In this document: positions 20,801 to 30,609 of the stretch, in pieces
Numbering within the stretch: the stretch's first letter is position 1
Layout of the letters: each line of letters starts with the position of its first letter
Assembly: GCA_001579985.1 (NCBI GenBank)
Contig: LRSR01001416.1
Coordinates: 1-31,471, forward strand
Source of the DNA: Hypsibius dujardini
Lineage: Eukaryota > Tardigrada > Eutardigrada > Parachela > Hypsibiidae
Length of the DNA: 31,471 nucleotides
Direction: 5' to 3'
Position numbers and translations under genes: made by a program
Notes under the pieces: generated by a model
Databases searched by the model: none
Seen by the model: only the letters and a program-made list of their open reading frames with translations
Told to the model about the DNA's origin: nothing

Positions 20801-23800
20801 CAGGGTGGTCCAAATTTGCGCCAATTTAAGCTTTCACGTACCATTGCTTTTGATGCTTGATTGATCCGTTGATTGAGCTCAAAGTTTATTTTCACTCTTT
20901 CGCTGTCTGGAGGCGGTGGTCCAGGCGGTGATTCATCATTAAAGCTTCGGTAGTTTTCATTGTAAAAAATAAACACGCGATCTCTAATGAATTTTTGGTT
21001 GAAACTTTCGAGTTACAACGTTTCTATTAAAAATGACGAATTTTGTTCAATTTTGCTTTCCCCGTTCTCCGGTCGGCCGGACATTTAATCAATAAATCCA
21101 GCAATGGAAAAAGCAATAAAAATTCAAATTCAGACCACCCTGTTTTGATGGGCGCCATTAAAAAAGTGGCTTTACTTGGTTAGTTAAAGGTTTGTGTCAC
21201 ATGTGTATCACACATTCTGACTGTTTCTTTTTCGGAAAAACACAGTTTGAATGGGATTGGTGGAGAGGTTAGAATGGTTTTTTTTCCCTGAGTGTAGGAC
21301 TTGGAATTTACGCAGAACAGCGTGATGTGGCCGGGATTCCCGGATGAGAAGGTGGATGAGATCCAGGACATGGTCGGCCTGGTGATGGAGCAGTTCCAGG
21401 CAGTCTTTGGCAAGGATAGAGATTTCGCAACGGTAATGCTAGGTTACATAGAAAACAAATGCATCTCTGGTTAGGGGTGGCATCAAATCATAAATAACCA
21501 CATTTTATTCGATTTTATTTGATTTTGATTTTGAAAGCAGTTTTTTTATCATTTGAATTGCTTTTGATTTGAGTGAACTGAGAATTTTTTTTTTTACAAT
21601 TGTTTTGTCTTATGTAGTTGTACATGGTGCTCCCCAAAGAAAGTTTTGTAGTTTTTTTGTTTAAAGTATTTATGAGAATGTAAAAATATTTCAATAGAAT
21701 TAATAAAAGAAAATAAGGTAAATTCAAAGTCCATTGATTGACACCTTATCACTCAACTTAACTGTGCCTAATAAAACAGGAAACTGAACATGATTGCGCA
21801 AATAAATAAAAAAAATGTATTCTTTGATATATATATTTGTACGTATACGTACTGTTGTGAGTCCCGGTTTGTACTAGTAGTTACATTTCAGAGGTTTATT
21901 GGTATTTGAAAAAAAGGTTGCGCAGATTGTAACCAGACCTTGGCAATCCTTGTCAGCTCTGACGGCGCAATAGTTATGGCTTAAATGTCCGACAAAATGA
22001 ATTTCTGGGCACAACCCCAGGTTTGATCAATTTATGCTTAAACGTGTCTCCAAACTGATGAAAAAGAATGAATTTGCATAGTTTTGGGCGGGAAATGGCT
22101 TAAAATGATGAAAAACAAATCAAAATATAATCCAATTCACATGAATTTCAAGATCAATCAAATGAAATAAACTTGAAATCAAAAACGGACTCGATTCGAT
22201 TTGATGTGGTGTGATTTGGTTTGATTGGATTTGAATATGGTAGTTGAGTTGAGATTAGATGCCGTCCGTATGTTTGAAATGTTGTATGAGTTAAGCTTCT
22301 TCTGGCCTGTAACATACAGTTGTGCTGAGGTTACTTTGAATGTCGTTGTTTGGGTTCTGGTGGGCCGTAGGGGTAAAACGAGTCGATCAAGCTTTGATTG
22401 ATTTAGGTCAAATTACCGCACATCTTAAGCAATCTTATTTCCGAGCGTTATCCTCTGCATTATATTGTAGTTTCTTCACGATTTCGTTTTCCATAAGATT
22501 GAATTCATTATGAGTATTCTGTCGCCTATGACAAACACGCCGCGAAGGGAAAGCGCAGTGCATTTTTCTGTTTGCCAATAAATGAATGAACAACTAAACA
22601 AATCAAATGTGTGGTTGTCCCATACGGCCCACCAGAACCCAAGCAACGACCCTCAAGGTAACCTCAGCACAGCTGCATCGTAACAGTTGTATGGTTTTTT
22701 CCTCCAGATTGTGGACGCTGGCCCAGAAGATACCAGCTAGTTGAGCCTCAACACTAGCTGACGTTCCTTTTTCGGATTTGGTAGTTGGCTTTTCAGGTCG
22801 GGATTTTTTGGTAATTGATTTTCGGGAGGGATTCGGTATTTCAATTTTCCAATCTCGATTCCTTTGGCGAATGCTCGTTGATTGACAGATTGAGTCGACG
22901 TATCAGTGACACTGCTACGTGTAATGATGACGCTAGTTTTAGACTTTTCTGGTCATTTGCTTTTGCTTCTGTTTCGGTTGAAGTCTTCACCCCAGCCACG
23001 TCATCGGGTTTCAATACCGTTTTTTTGTGCCCTTTCTTAGAGCGATAGGCTGGTTTGTGAGAAAAGAAGAAATTGCGATGTTTTTGGTGGACGCGCTTTT
23101 GTAGTCTGCTGTTTTGAGTGTCGTGAAAGCAATAGGGACTTCAACATCAAGGTTCAGTTCCGTTGTCTGCGAAAATGTCGAGAAACAACATGGAAAAGAT
23201 CCAACAGGTTACTCATTGGTCCAGAAGAAGAATGGGATAATGATTAACGCTTGGTAAGAACGTCCTAATGCAATTTTGGCACGCATGTGCGTCCGGTCCG
23301 ACAGGTGGCGTTGTGGAATTGACTGCCGTATCACCGTGCCTCCGCAGCGCATCGACCAATCCGACACCGGTCCTTCCCAATGAAGGCGTGGCTCCGCAAT
23401 CAAATCGGCTGGTGTATGTGTGTTGCGTTCTGATGACACATCGATTGTGTTCTGTCCAAGCGCTGAACTTTCGAGTCACTGTGTGTTGGGAATCTCTTGC
23501 AAAACATCATGTTTTGTATTTCTCCATTTCTGCCTTCTTTCTCTTCAGATTACCTCTTTTCAGACCGCATTTTCCAGCTCAGCCAAATTCGAACCAGACT
23601 GAATTCACATCACCGTGTTGTGCTGCTGGAAACTAGCGTCGGGTTGAGGTTTGGAGTCAAGGGGGCACCGCCTCAAAACATTGTGCGTAGGACATCATTC
23701 TTCTGAAAGTGTTCATGGAAAAAAATTGGTGCCTCTGGCACAGGTACCAAAACGTCGAAATATCACTCAATCAATCGATCCATCGCATTCAGCGGTGCCA

Positions 23801-24811
23801 GTGGCACTGCAAAAAGACGTGGTGCCATAGAAAAAGGTGCCTATGGCACAAAAGTACGATTTTGATGCCTCTGGCACGACCGAAATTCAGGGGGCAGGGT
23901 GGCATTGTGCCCCTTCTTCCCCCCCCCCTTCCCGTCAACCCGATGCTGCAGGAAACCATTGTTTTCGGTCCTCCGATCGCCCGGCCAATACACAGAGACA
24001 TCCTGCAGCATAATCTGCCGGAGTTCCATGCAGTACAGTCCGATCGATCGTATAATTCGAGCATAGGACCAAGGGTGCGTCTCAAGTCTGTATCCAAACC
24101 CGTAACCTAACCGTAACGGTGTCTCAGATTCGACGTTTTGGCAAACCTTATCTCGAGAAATGGTGTTCCAAACAAAAAAAATGTGAGACACTGGCATGGT
24201 TCGAAATCATTTCTGTCTCAAACTCGTATTGTACTATACCATACCGCAGTTTTGCCATAACCATAACTCGAATCCTACCTGTGTCTCAAATTATTCCGGT
24301 TTGAACTACAATTCGTTTTGCGTTACGTCACTTTGCCTTTGTTTTTAGCTGTACTGTAGAATCGGGATAACTTGCGCCACAAGCTCATGCTGGCAGTACA
24401 AACCAACCCGTCTGATTGATTGCAAAACTAGGGCCACCGCCGGTACAAATTTACGAGGGGGTCCAAAAACCGGCGCAAGTTATCCCGATTCTACAGTATC
24501 TCCGTAACCACCTACGGGAGGTGGTTTTTGGGGTATCTCGTTGGTGGTCGCATCGCCATTGACAGTCGATTGCTTCCTTGAAATTCTTTAGATTAAATTT
24601 GTTCGCGAAGAAAAATTTAGTTATAACAATTTTTACGCTTGCTTTAAAAAACATGAACATATGCGTCGAAATCAATCATATGCAGAGAGATGTTTTTGGA
24701 CGAGTTGATTCGTTTGTTCTTGATTGTATGCTAGAACATGTATATCCTGAAAGCGGCGAATTCTTGCCGGAAAACATGATCAATTACATAACGAACCGGA
24801 GACGCAACTAA
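17805..24811 (+). CDS. Unrecognised multi-exon protein with tandem ~100-aa domain repeat
   Basis: Ten exons join in one frame with GT-AG borders: 17805-17868, 17947-18050, 18624-18743, 18811-18893, 19213-19291, 19357-19493, 19571-19699, 20559-20729, 21298-21432 and 24686-24811 (stop TAA 24,809). Starting at the ATG at 17,855 it is 365 residues; joined to the MAT exon it is 441. In the 441 numbering: a Ser/Pro-rich region (about 90-115), a charged predicted coiled coil (about 156-208), then two repeats centred on C(3)TYERL(5-6)GPE at C234 and C334, exactly 100 residues apart. Introns fall just after GPEILE (255) and GPEFMQ (355), both phase 0, and again 43 and 45 residues later. No signal peptide or membrane segment. 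I do not recognise the family. The last exon is the least certain: its acceptor (ATGCAG at 24,680-24,685) has a weak pyrimidine tract. Reading past the 21,432 donor would instead end after 13 more codons. Confidence 0.75.
18205..18560 (+). repeat. CTGT-rich microsatellite with 150-bp tandem duplication
   Basis: Lies in the intron 18,051-18,623. CTGT/TTGT tetranucleotide runs surround two ~150-bp units: the AACTGTCTGTG start occurs at 18,243 and 18,393, and both units read through GTATCATCTACTGCTT and CTTGTCTGTCAACCTG. All forward frames here stay open for long stretches because stops are rare in CTGT runs; they are not genes. Confidence 0.9.
18980..19170 (+). repeat. CTGT-type simple repeat in intron
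   Basis: Degenerate (TGTC)n between the exons ending at 18,893 and starting at 19,213. Same flavour as 18,205-18,560 and 27,319-27,480. Confidence 0.85.
19700..20558 (+). other. AT-rich intron without further features
   Basis: An 859-bp intron of the unknown gene. Strongly AT-rich with several TTAAATT motifs. I see no nested gene or repeat. Confidence 0.6.
20785..21158. mobile_element. Tc1/mariner-like MITE in intron, ~374 bp
   Basis: Ends CTGGTGCCCAGCAAAACAGG at 20,785 and its mirror ending TGATGGGCGCCAT at 21,158; about 24 bp of inverted repeat with few mismatches, including CAAAACAGGGTGGTC exactly. TA on both sides (20,783-20,784 and 21,159-21,160) supports a TA-targeting family. It sits in the intron 20,730-21,297. 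No transposase frame. Confidence 0.75.
22317..22675. mobile_element. 359-bp inverted-repeat element nested in copy 2
   Basis: Terminal inverted repeats of about 56 bp: CAGTTGTGCTGAGGTTACTT at 22,317 and CAGCTGTGCTGAGGTTACCT as the reverse complement of the right end. Copy 1 has the uninterrupted site near 15,144-15,155 (AACATGTCG). The flanks share CAT, so the target duplication is short and I cannot fix its length. No open frame of note. It inserted after the block was duplicated. Confidence 0.85.
23266..23577 (+). promoter_or_regulatory. Second copy of the MAT upstream region
   Basis: About 98-99% identical by eye to 15,836-16,145, including both CCAAT motifs and the TGATGACA site. Not followed by a MAT exon. 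If active it would drive transcription into the last exon of the unknown gene and toward the Kazal gene. Confidence 0.35.
23729..23887. repeat. Cluster of 13/14-bp palindromes TGCC-NNN-GGCA
   Basis: Four dyads in 160 bp: GGTGCCTCTGGCAC (23,729), GGTGCCAGTGGCAC (23,794), GGTGCCTATGGCAC (23,836) and GATGCCTCTGGCAC (23,874), plus a half-site at 23,821. The three-base centre varies while the arms are kept. They look like a binding-site cluster or remnants of a small repeat; TGGCA(N)3TGCCA-like dyads resemble NFI-type sites only loosely. Confidence 0.7.
24354..24496. mobile_element. 143-bp MITE with perfect 25-bp inverted ends
   Basis: CTGTAGAATCGGGATAACTT begins the left end at 24,354, and the right end is its exact complement through 24,496 (25 bp, to TGCGCC). 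TA on both sides (24,352-24,353 and 24,497-24,498). Perfect ends suggest a recent insertion. It lies in the last intron of the unknown gene. Confidence 0.9.
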
Positions 24812-26132
24812 ATAGGGTGACTGAACTAATCCTCTGCTATTTCATGAAAGAAGTTAGCTTTCTGAAATTTCCGAAGGCTCGTACTGTAGGGGAGTAAACA
24901 TACCAGATTTCCCCTACGTTGGTCCGGTTGATTGGTGAATTGACCTAAGGCACTAATCAGCTGATTTGTTACGGCAGAATAGTTTTAATTTGAGCCAGAG
25001 TTTTATTCAAAACTCATGCGTTATGGTTTGGTATGGGTGCTGTATACCTTACCAAAACCTCCGTACGCGTTTTGTGAGGCAGTTTAAAACTCTGAGCGTC
25101 TCATATTCGTACCGTACCCCCAAGGACAGTGGGGTCCCGAACCAGCTGGAGGCTTTGCTTCCCTGTAAATGATGGCGTGAACGTGCGGTCCCATGAGGCC
25201 GTTTCGACGGTGGTCCTGCAGGTTGGCCCACCTGACTAACTCATGGTTGTTCTTCCACTTTAGCTGTTTCACCAGCCCTAAATCTTCCGGTACATGCAAA
25301 CAAATCTACCAGGTGCGACGCTCAGGTCTGGAAAAACTTCTGACTTTATCTGCACACGCCTATTTTACAGAAAATCCACTTTGGATATTTTCTCCGTTGG
25401 GGCATTCAGTCTTGTGTATGAAAACCAGTCGCCAGCGTAATCGATTAATGTCAAGATCTTTCGTGTGGTTTCTGAACAGGCAGATCGTGAGACGCGCTAT
25501 CATCAAACTGCCTTTTTCAATCAGGACCTGTTATTGTAAACAAAATCGTCTAAAAAGCTACGAAAGAAAGAAAATAAAATTTTCAATTTTCATTCCACTT
25601 CGATTATACTAGCACGCAAAATGTTGAAAGCAAAACCCGGGCAAATAGATTTTTCAAACGTGTGAATTAAATTTTTTTGTCAAATAAGCATGTCTAATGT
25701 ATGTGAGAGGCCGCATATAAAAAGCGGCCCTAATACTTTTGTTCGACAGAAAAAGAAATTACCCTTTTTTCGATAATTAAAAATTATAAATTCATAAATG
25801 GGAACAATTCTTTTGCTCCAACAATTTTGAATAAAATCATCTTTAAGGTCCCATTTTAAAAAGCGGCGTCTGATATATATTTTTTTCATAGATAAAATAG
25901 CATATTTTTCTACTACCTTTTTTAATTAGCAGCCAATTGTATCGTTTCTCTGCCCGCCCTTTCTTTTTCTATCGCCGACAGTTTTGTGCAAATCACAACG
26001 CCTCTTGATAATGGAAACGTTGGAGGAATATACATGATCAACGAACTGTCAACAATATTCCGGCAGCTAAAGTTGATCTAAAATCACCGCACAGCAGATA
26101 AATAATGAGGAATGACAAAATATAATTCTCGC
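24812..26132. other. Intergenic stretch, one possible minus-strand exon
   Basis: Between the unknown gene's stop and the Kazal promoter. An AATAAA at 25,573-25,578 is the first clear polyadenylation signal downstream. A minus-strand frame (about 25,084-25,305) preceded by a TAG acceptor reads smoothly (for example NNHELVRWANLQDHRR) but I recognise nothing in it and see no partner exons. The plus-strand frame 25,193-25,612 is its likely shadow. The rest is AT-rich. Confidence 0.35.
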
Positions 26133-26147
26133 TGACGTCGTACGTCA
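26133..26147. promoter_or_regulatory. Paired CRE-like site upstream of Kazal gene
   Basis: TGACGTCGTACGTCA, a dyad made of two TGACGT half-sites facing each other, about 320 bp before the start codon. TGACGTCG resembles the CREB/ATF element. No expression evidence; position makes a promoter role plausible. Confidence 0.4.
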
Positions 26148-26468
26148 CCTGCGCGTCCGCCACTGCACCCTCGCCTGCATCAAGTGCGCCGTACGGGGTG
26201 CTCTACCAAAAAATCATTAATATTTCGATTGCGTCAGCCGTTTTAAATCGTAAATCGAATTAAAATCAGAGCAGATAGCGGGAATTCAACGCCACTTCTC
26301 GAGACGGAACTGCAGCGGCAAGAAAAATACACTTTTCCGTCGCAGTGTCAACTCGACTTACAGCGAAACGTCTCTCAATCCTGAAACCCCGGGAACCCAG
26401 TCCTAAAAGTACGAATCGTCGACTTTTTTTGGGTTCGTTCTAAGACTGCGCCAAAGGTCATCGGCAAA

Positions 26469-27912
26469 ATGGGACTCCGAATCGCGCAAATTTGCATGCT
26501 CGGTTTTTTCGTCGGTAAGGCCATAAGAAACTTTTACAGATATCTATCATATACAAATTTAGATAGAAATAGAAAATAATTATAATATTTGAGCCTTCTA
26601 ATTTTGGTCTGTTCCTTTTTTCAATTGTTCAAACTGTTTATTTTATTGTTTTTCTAATTTTTTGTCTACATTAATTTTGTCTTTTCATTTATTCATTTAA
26701 TTAATTGTAAGTTTAAAATATTTAAAATATTTAAATCTTATGATATTGGTTTCTTTTGTTGTCTTTTGGTTTTTCAATTGTTTAGACTGTACATTTTGTT
26801 GCATTTCAAATTGTTATTTTTTGCGCTTTTGCCCAGGCATAACTCAAGCTTCGGAAGATAACTTGAACCTTCTCAAGCCGAATCCCGTCATTCAAACGAC
26901 GACCGTCAAGACGACCATTACATCAACTCGGGCTCCCGTCCCCACGTATCCCAACGTGACAATCAGCTCAGCCTTGGGACCGGTGGTCGTCCGAAACTAC
27001 AACCCACTCGGCTCGATACCCCTGACAACAGTGCAACAGACTGCGTGTAATTGCGGCGGTCGCTTTACCAAGGCCCTGAAAGTGTGCGGGACGGATGGAA
27101 AGACCTATCCTACGGCATGTCAGCTGAAGTTCGCCATGACGCTTAGTATGTTTGAAGCCGTTGAACGTAGAAATGGAAACGGAAGCTTACATCCTGCAGC
27201 CGCAAATTGTTAAAATTATAATTTTTTACTTGTGCAGACAAGGGTCTCGGTTTGAGAAACAACCGCGCCTGCGACACCACCGACCTTTTCGCAACAAAAA
27301 TGGCAAAGCTGGGAGGTTAGACTATCTGTCTGTCTGTTTGTTTGTCTGTCTGTCTGCCTGTCTGTCTGTCTGTCTGTCTGTTTCGCTTCCTATCTATATG
27401 TTTGCGTAATCATCTGTCTGACCATCCGTTTCCCTAATTGATTGTTTGTTTGACTGCATGTCTAGCTGTCTGCATTACTTGCCTGTCAATAATGTCTGCT
27501 TCTGCGTTTCAGGATGTGGCTCGGACAATCAGTTAGTGGCTAGAAAGCCTAGCAAGGTAACCAACCCTCGTCTTGTCCGCAATCCCATCAGGGTATTCTG
27601 CATGAATGACGGCACGGAGGAGACCCCATCGACTGTGTTCTGTCGCATGGCTAAAAACGCAAGTAAGTACGGGTTAAGCGGACACAGGCAAGATATATCC
27701 CGTGCACAGTATGAACAAACGGTACAATCCGTCCGTACCTGCAGTGGTCGTTGCCTAAATACATTTTAATGCGGATTTTAATGCGGATTCTAAAATATGG
27801 ATTTTGCACAGCTCTTGGAATCCGCATCCCGGGAACGTGCAGCGAATTCGCCACATTCAACTGCCAATCCCGTCTGCTCCAGCCCGTCCCCATGTTTGAC
27901 CCTTGGCAATGA
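26469..27912 (+). CDS. Secreted two-domain Kazal-like protease inhibitor
   Basis: Five exons: 26469-26514, 26837-27145, 27238-27315, 27513-27662 and 27812-27912 (stop TGA 27,910), all introns phase 1 with GT-AG borders. The product is 227 residues. Residues 1-20 (MGLRIAQICMLGFFVGITQA) are a signal peptide. A Thr/Pro-rich linker follows (about 29-84) with an NVT glycosylation site. Kazal-like domain 1 (about 86-145) has CNC, then VCGTDGKTYPTACQL (C99, C110) and C130. Domain 2 (about 146-212) is more diverged: GCG, FCMNDG...VFCRM (C174, C188), C204 and C212. Kazal domains block serine proteases outside the cell by inserting a loop into the active site. An intron falls 7-9 residues after the fourth-type Cys in both domains. 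No AATAAA is visible soon after the stop. The first ATG in frame fits the signal peptide, so I am confident of the start. Confidence 0.9.
27319..27480 (+). repeat. CTGT simple repeat in Kazal intron 3
   Basis: (CTGT)n with its purest stretch at about 27,327-27,383, inside the intron 27,316-27,512. Confidence 0.9.
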
Positions 27913-28089
27913 ACACCTGTTACCCGATACCCGAGTAGGTCTCACTTGTGCAGCCACCTACTTACTTTTGTCCCATCCCATTTTCCGACTGCGTTTGCAT
28001 TGTCTTCGAAATGCCTATCGAGTTTTTGTTCCATTTCCCCGCTAAAAACTGGAAACTATCCATTGTGCCGCAGCAGACGTACTCGCACT

Positions 28090-28265
28090 GGGGCCTACAT
28101 AAAAACTACAAAAAAAAACCCAAAAAACGAAAATAGAAAAACTACGAAAATTCAATTTAAAGAAAAGTGAAAAAAAAAGAAAAATTAAAAACTTTACAAA
28201 GAAGAAAACTATGAAAATCGAAAAAACTAAAAGTGAAAGACACGGAAAAACTAAAATTCCAAATA
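28090..28265 (+). repeat. A-rich low-complexity tract
   Basis: About 175 bp almost wholly A with G/C/T interruptions in an irregular GAAAAACTA(C)-like period of 10-20 bp, just after the Kazal gene. No coding role. Confidence 0.8.
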
Positions 28266-28572
28266 TATTGGAAAACCATGTTTTAACTCGCTTATTGTTG
28301 AGCGATTGGTTGAGGTTACAGTCACTACCATTACTTACTGTACGAGACTGTAAGTGGTGCGAAAATAATTTCCGTTAAGTCATCAAATTTACTTTAGTTT
28401 ATTCAAGGGAGTAAGCACAAGAATTACCCATCCACATAACTATCACTCGACAAAAGGATTGTGTGCAATAAGAATGATTCGAACAAAAAGAATGAAGATA
28501 AAATAAGAAGGTCAATCAAGCAATTTATAGATCATCTTCAGTGATTTGAAGACCAACCAAATATTTTGGAGT

Positions 28573-28660
28573 GAGATTCCACAAGAGGTGCCGCCGCTGT
28601 AGATGCTGCTTATGCAGCAGCCTGGAGTGGAAGCAGGCAACAGAATCGCTTGTTGCAAGC
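28573..28660 (+). repeat. Dispersed repeat, copy 1, part A
   Basis: Begins GAGATTCCACAAGAG; matches 30,610-30,690 at roughly 75-80% with shared AACAGAATCGCTTGT. Carries a hairpin TGCTGC-TTAT-GCAGCA at 28,604-28,619. Part B of the same copy lies at 29,711-29,848, split off by the element at 28,671-29,684. Confidence 0.7.
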
Positions 28661-28670
28661 AATAAGGTTA

Positions 28671-29684
28671 AGGCTGGTCTATACTGCTACAAATTGCCCG
28701 GTTTGTAACCTGATTGGACTGTAAAGTGACTTTACAAGGGAAATATAAATGCTCGGTCGAAAAGCGGTAGTATTACAAAGCATAAACTCGCGCTTGTAAA
28801 AGGACTTGCATGGTAATCAGACTGTATTCCGCTTGTAAAACTGTCCGATTTGCCTATATCCAGCCAAACAGAATAGATCCTATTGTTCTTTCTACAAGGA
28901 CATTCCCGGACAGTTTCTACATCTTGGTTTTTAGTTTCCGTGTTTATGAAATTTACTCTGAAATACCAAATTCATTCCTCTTCCTAACGAAATCTTTGAT
29001 ATTGGAATTCGTTAAAATGGTGAATTACTATTGGCATTCGCGTTAGGGCGATGATTATAAGCGATTTTGTCTCTATTTTCCTTTGTGGAACCTCCGTAAA
29101 CTTTGGCTTAACTTAATTTCCCGGCTCTCTACGCCGTTAGCTGAACAAATGGATATAAAGAGAAATGATGGTTCTATTAAATGATTTTAGCGGCATAGAA
29201 TTACGCTTTATGCTTGTCTATTGTTCAAGCACGGCTCGTCGTGAACTTGGTAGTACAGTACTGCCGCCACGACTTGGTGCTGCTTTTTAGACCCACTCTT
29301 ACGTTATGACCGCACTCACTGTGCTTCACTGTAGTCATAATATACGGTAAATCTAAAACGCAGCACCAAATGATCGCGACAGTACAGTACTTTATTGAGT
29401 TGGGGGGAAGGTAAGTTGATTGATTGGCAGGCTGACGTGCGTTGTCTTCTTTGACACAGCGAATCCTCGTTGATTGGTCGATTGCAATCTGCGTTTGCGC
29501 TTCTTTACACACATAGTTTACAGATCCTTTGTTGGATTGTAACCATGCGGCAGCATTACAGCACAGGCATTTTCGAATCCAGACGCATGACCAATCTGCA
29601 AATTATCTGCTCTGTATTTTGACCGCATGTGCACTTAATAGTCAGGTTACAATCCGAGCAGTTTGTAGAAGTACAGACCAGCCT
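28671..29684. mobile_element. PIF/Harbinger-like non-autonomous element, ~1.0 kb
   Basis: Inverted ends of about 45 bp starting AGGCTGGTC(T)(A/G)TACT on both sides, with TTA directly repeated outside (28,668-28,670 and 29,685-29,687). A 3-bp TTA duplication is typical of PIF/Harbinger. It splits a dispersed repeat whose second copy (30,610-30,848) is intact. No transposase frame is seen inside; the frames at 28,810-29,046 and 29,225-29,512 have no recognisable motif. Confidence 0.8.
29252..29391. mobile_element. 140-bp inverted-repeat element nested in Harbinger-like element
   Basis: Ends AGTACAGTACTGCCGC and the mirror of AGTACTGTACTGTCGC; about 40 bp pair with near 80% match, including TTGGTGCTGC in both. 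Too short to code. Its exact borders are uncertain because AGTACAGTAC is itself nearly self-complementary. Confidence 0.65.
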
Positions 29685-29710
29685 TTACTTGTACTAGGTA
29701 CGAATACTGT

Positions 29711-29848
29711 AACTTCATGGACGTAACTTCAGATTGGCACCACTCACAAGACGGAAACAAAGAGGGTACTAGGAATAGCCAGCATTGCAGCAGCGCTACT
29801 TTCGGCAGTTCGGATGAAGTTCCTATTTCGATCTGCAAATTAATCTTA
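29711..29848 (+). repeat. Dispersed repeat, copy 1, part B
   Basis: AACTTCATGGACGTAACTTC start shared exactly with 30,707; about 75-80% alike to its end. Both strands give open frames with similar peptides in the two copies, but there is no start, splice or domain evidence for a gene. Confidence 0.75.
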
Positions 29849-30609
29849 ACTATTTATTTTCACTGCTACGAAAGTTTACAATTAGAGGCATAACGGATTT
29901 TTTGCCAGGAGCGAAGGGGGGAGCCGCTCGAGACCCGAGGATAAGCAGGTCATTCTGCATTGAAGTTAAAGCACATGACATCAATTGCATTCCTCCTTGT
30001 CCATCTTACCCCCCCCCCCGGTTTGCAGCGCCATCTGGATTACATGTACGCGTCTTTTCAACCACTCAAATTCCGAATGGTAGAACTTTACCCTAATACA
30101 AGTTTGAATGTGTCCCGATTTCGGCGCGGACAGAAACTCATACTTTTTACCGTACTACTTCCCGGGAAAAAATGTCACCGTTAATCTAGGACATTAGAAA
30201 TCCGTTGCACACCTTTTTTTTACCAGTGGACAAGTGTATAAAGACATTGTTTGTCTGGATTTTTCTGAGTGACAACCTTTGTCCGCAAAAAATCAGGCCA
30301 GATCCGGCAAAAATACAACCAAGTTTGTAACATTTTTTGCCTTACCCGCTGGCGCAGTCCCGGTAAAAATCCTCGCAAATTATTCTAATTACTATATAAC
30401 TGAAGGCCATGATAAGTGTGACAGCTCAGAAGTGGGAGACGTAAGAGTGCTCACGTGGAAAGTGGATGAAAAGGAGGCGTGACAAATCAATCTATGGAAC
30501 CGTCCGGTTACAAATAAACCGGATAGAGCATAGATATTTCCATTTCAGTCTCGTTATTCGGAACTCATCGTCTTCAAGGTGTTGCTGAAAGTGACAGATC
30601 GGTTGCGGC
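29849..30609. other. Intergenic stretch without supported gene
   Basis: A plus-strand frame at 30,279-30,482 reads MSAKNQARSGKNTTKF... to KVDEKEA (67 residues) but matches nothing I know and has no second copy or splice evidence. A small dyad CCGGTTACAAATAAACCGG lies at about 30,505-30,523. A C-run is at about 30,010-30,019. Confidence 0.35.

Larger units (their letters stand above)
21445..23577 (+). repeat. Duplicated block, copy 2 (inside last intron)
   Basis: Direct repeat of 14,411-16,145, starting 13 bp after the donor of exon 21,298-21,432. It is longer because of the nested element at 22,317-22,675. Its last ~312 bp (23,266-23,577) nearly equal copy 1, but no MAT exon follows; unrelated sequence begins at 23,578. 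So a second copy of the putative MAT promoter points into the unknown gene's last intron. Confidence 0.9.

Noticed and set aside
20782-20976. Minus-strand frame with SPPGPPPPDSERVK
   Set aside because: Lies wholly within the MITE at 20,785-21,158 and has no splice or start evidence.
24578-24685. Longer version of the last exon of the unknown gene
   Set aside because: The frame is open upstream but composition is AT-rich intron-like; the phase-0 acceptor at 24,685 fits the repeat-based gene model better.
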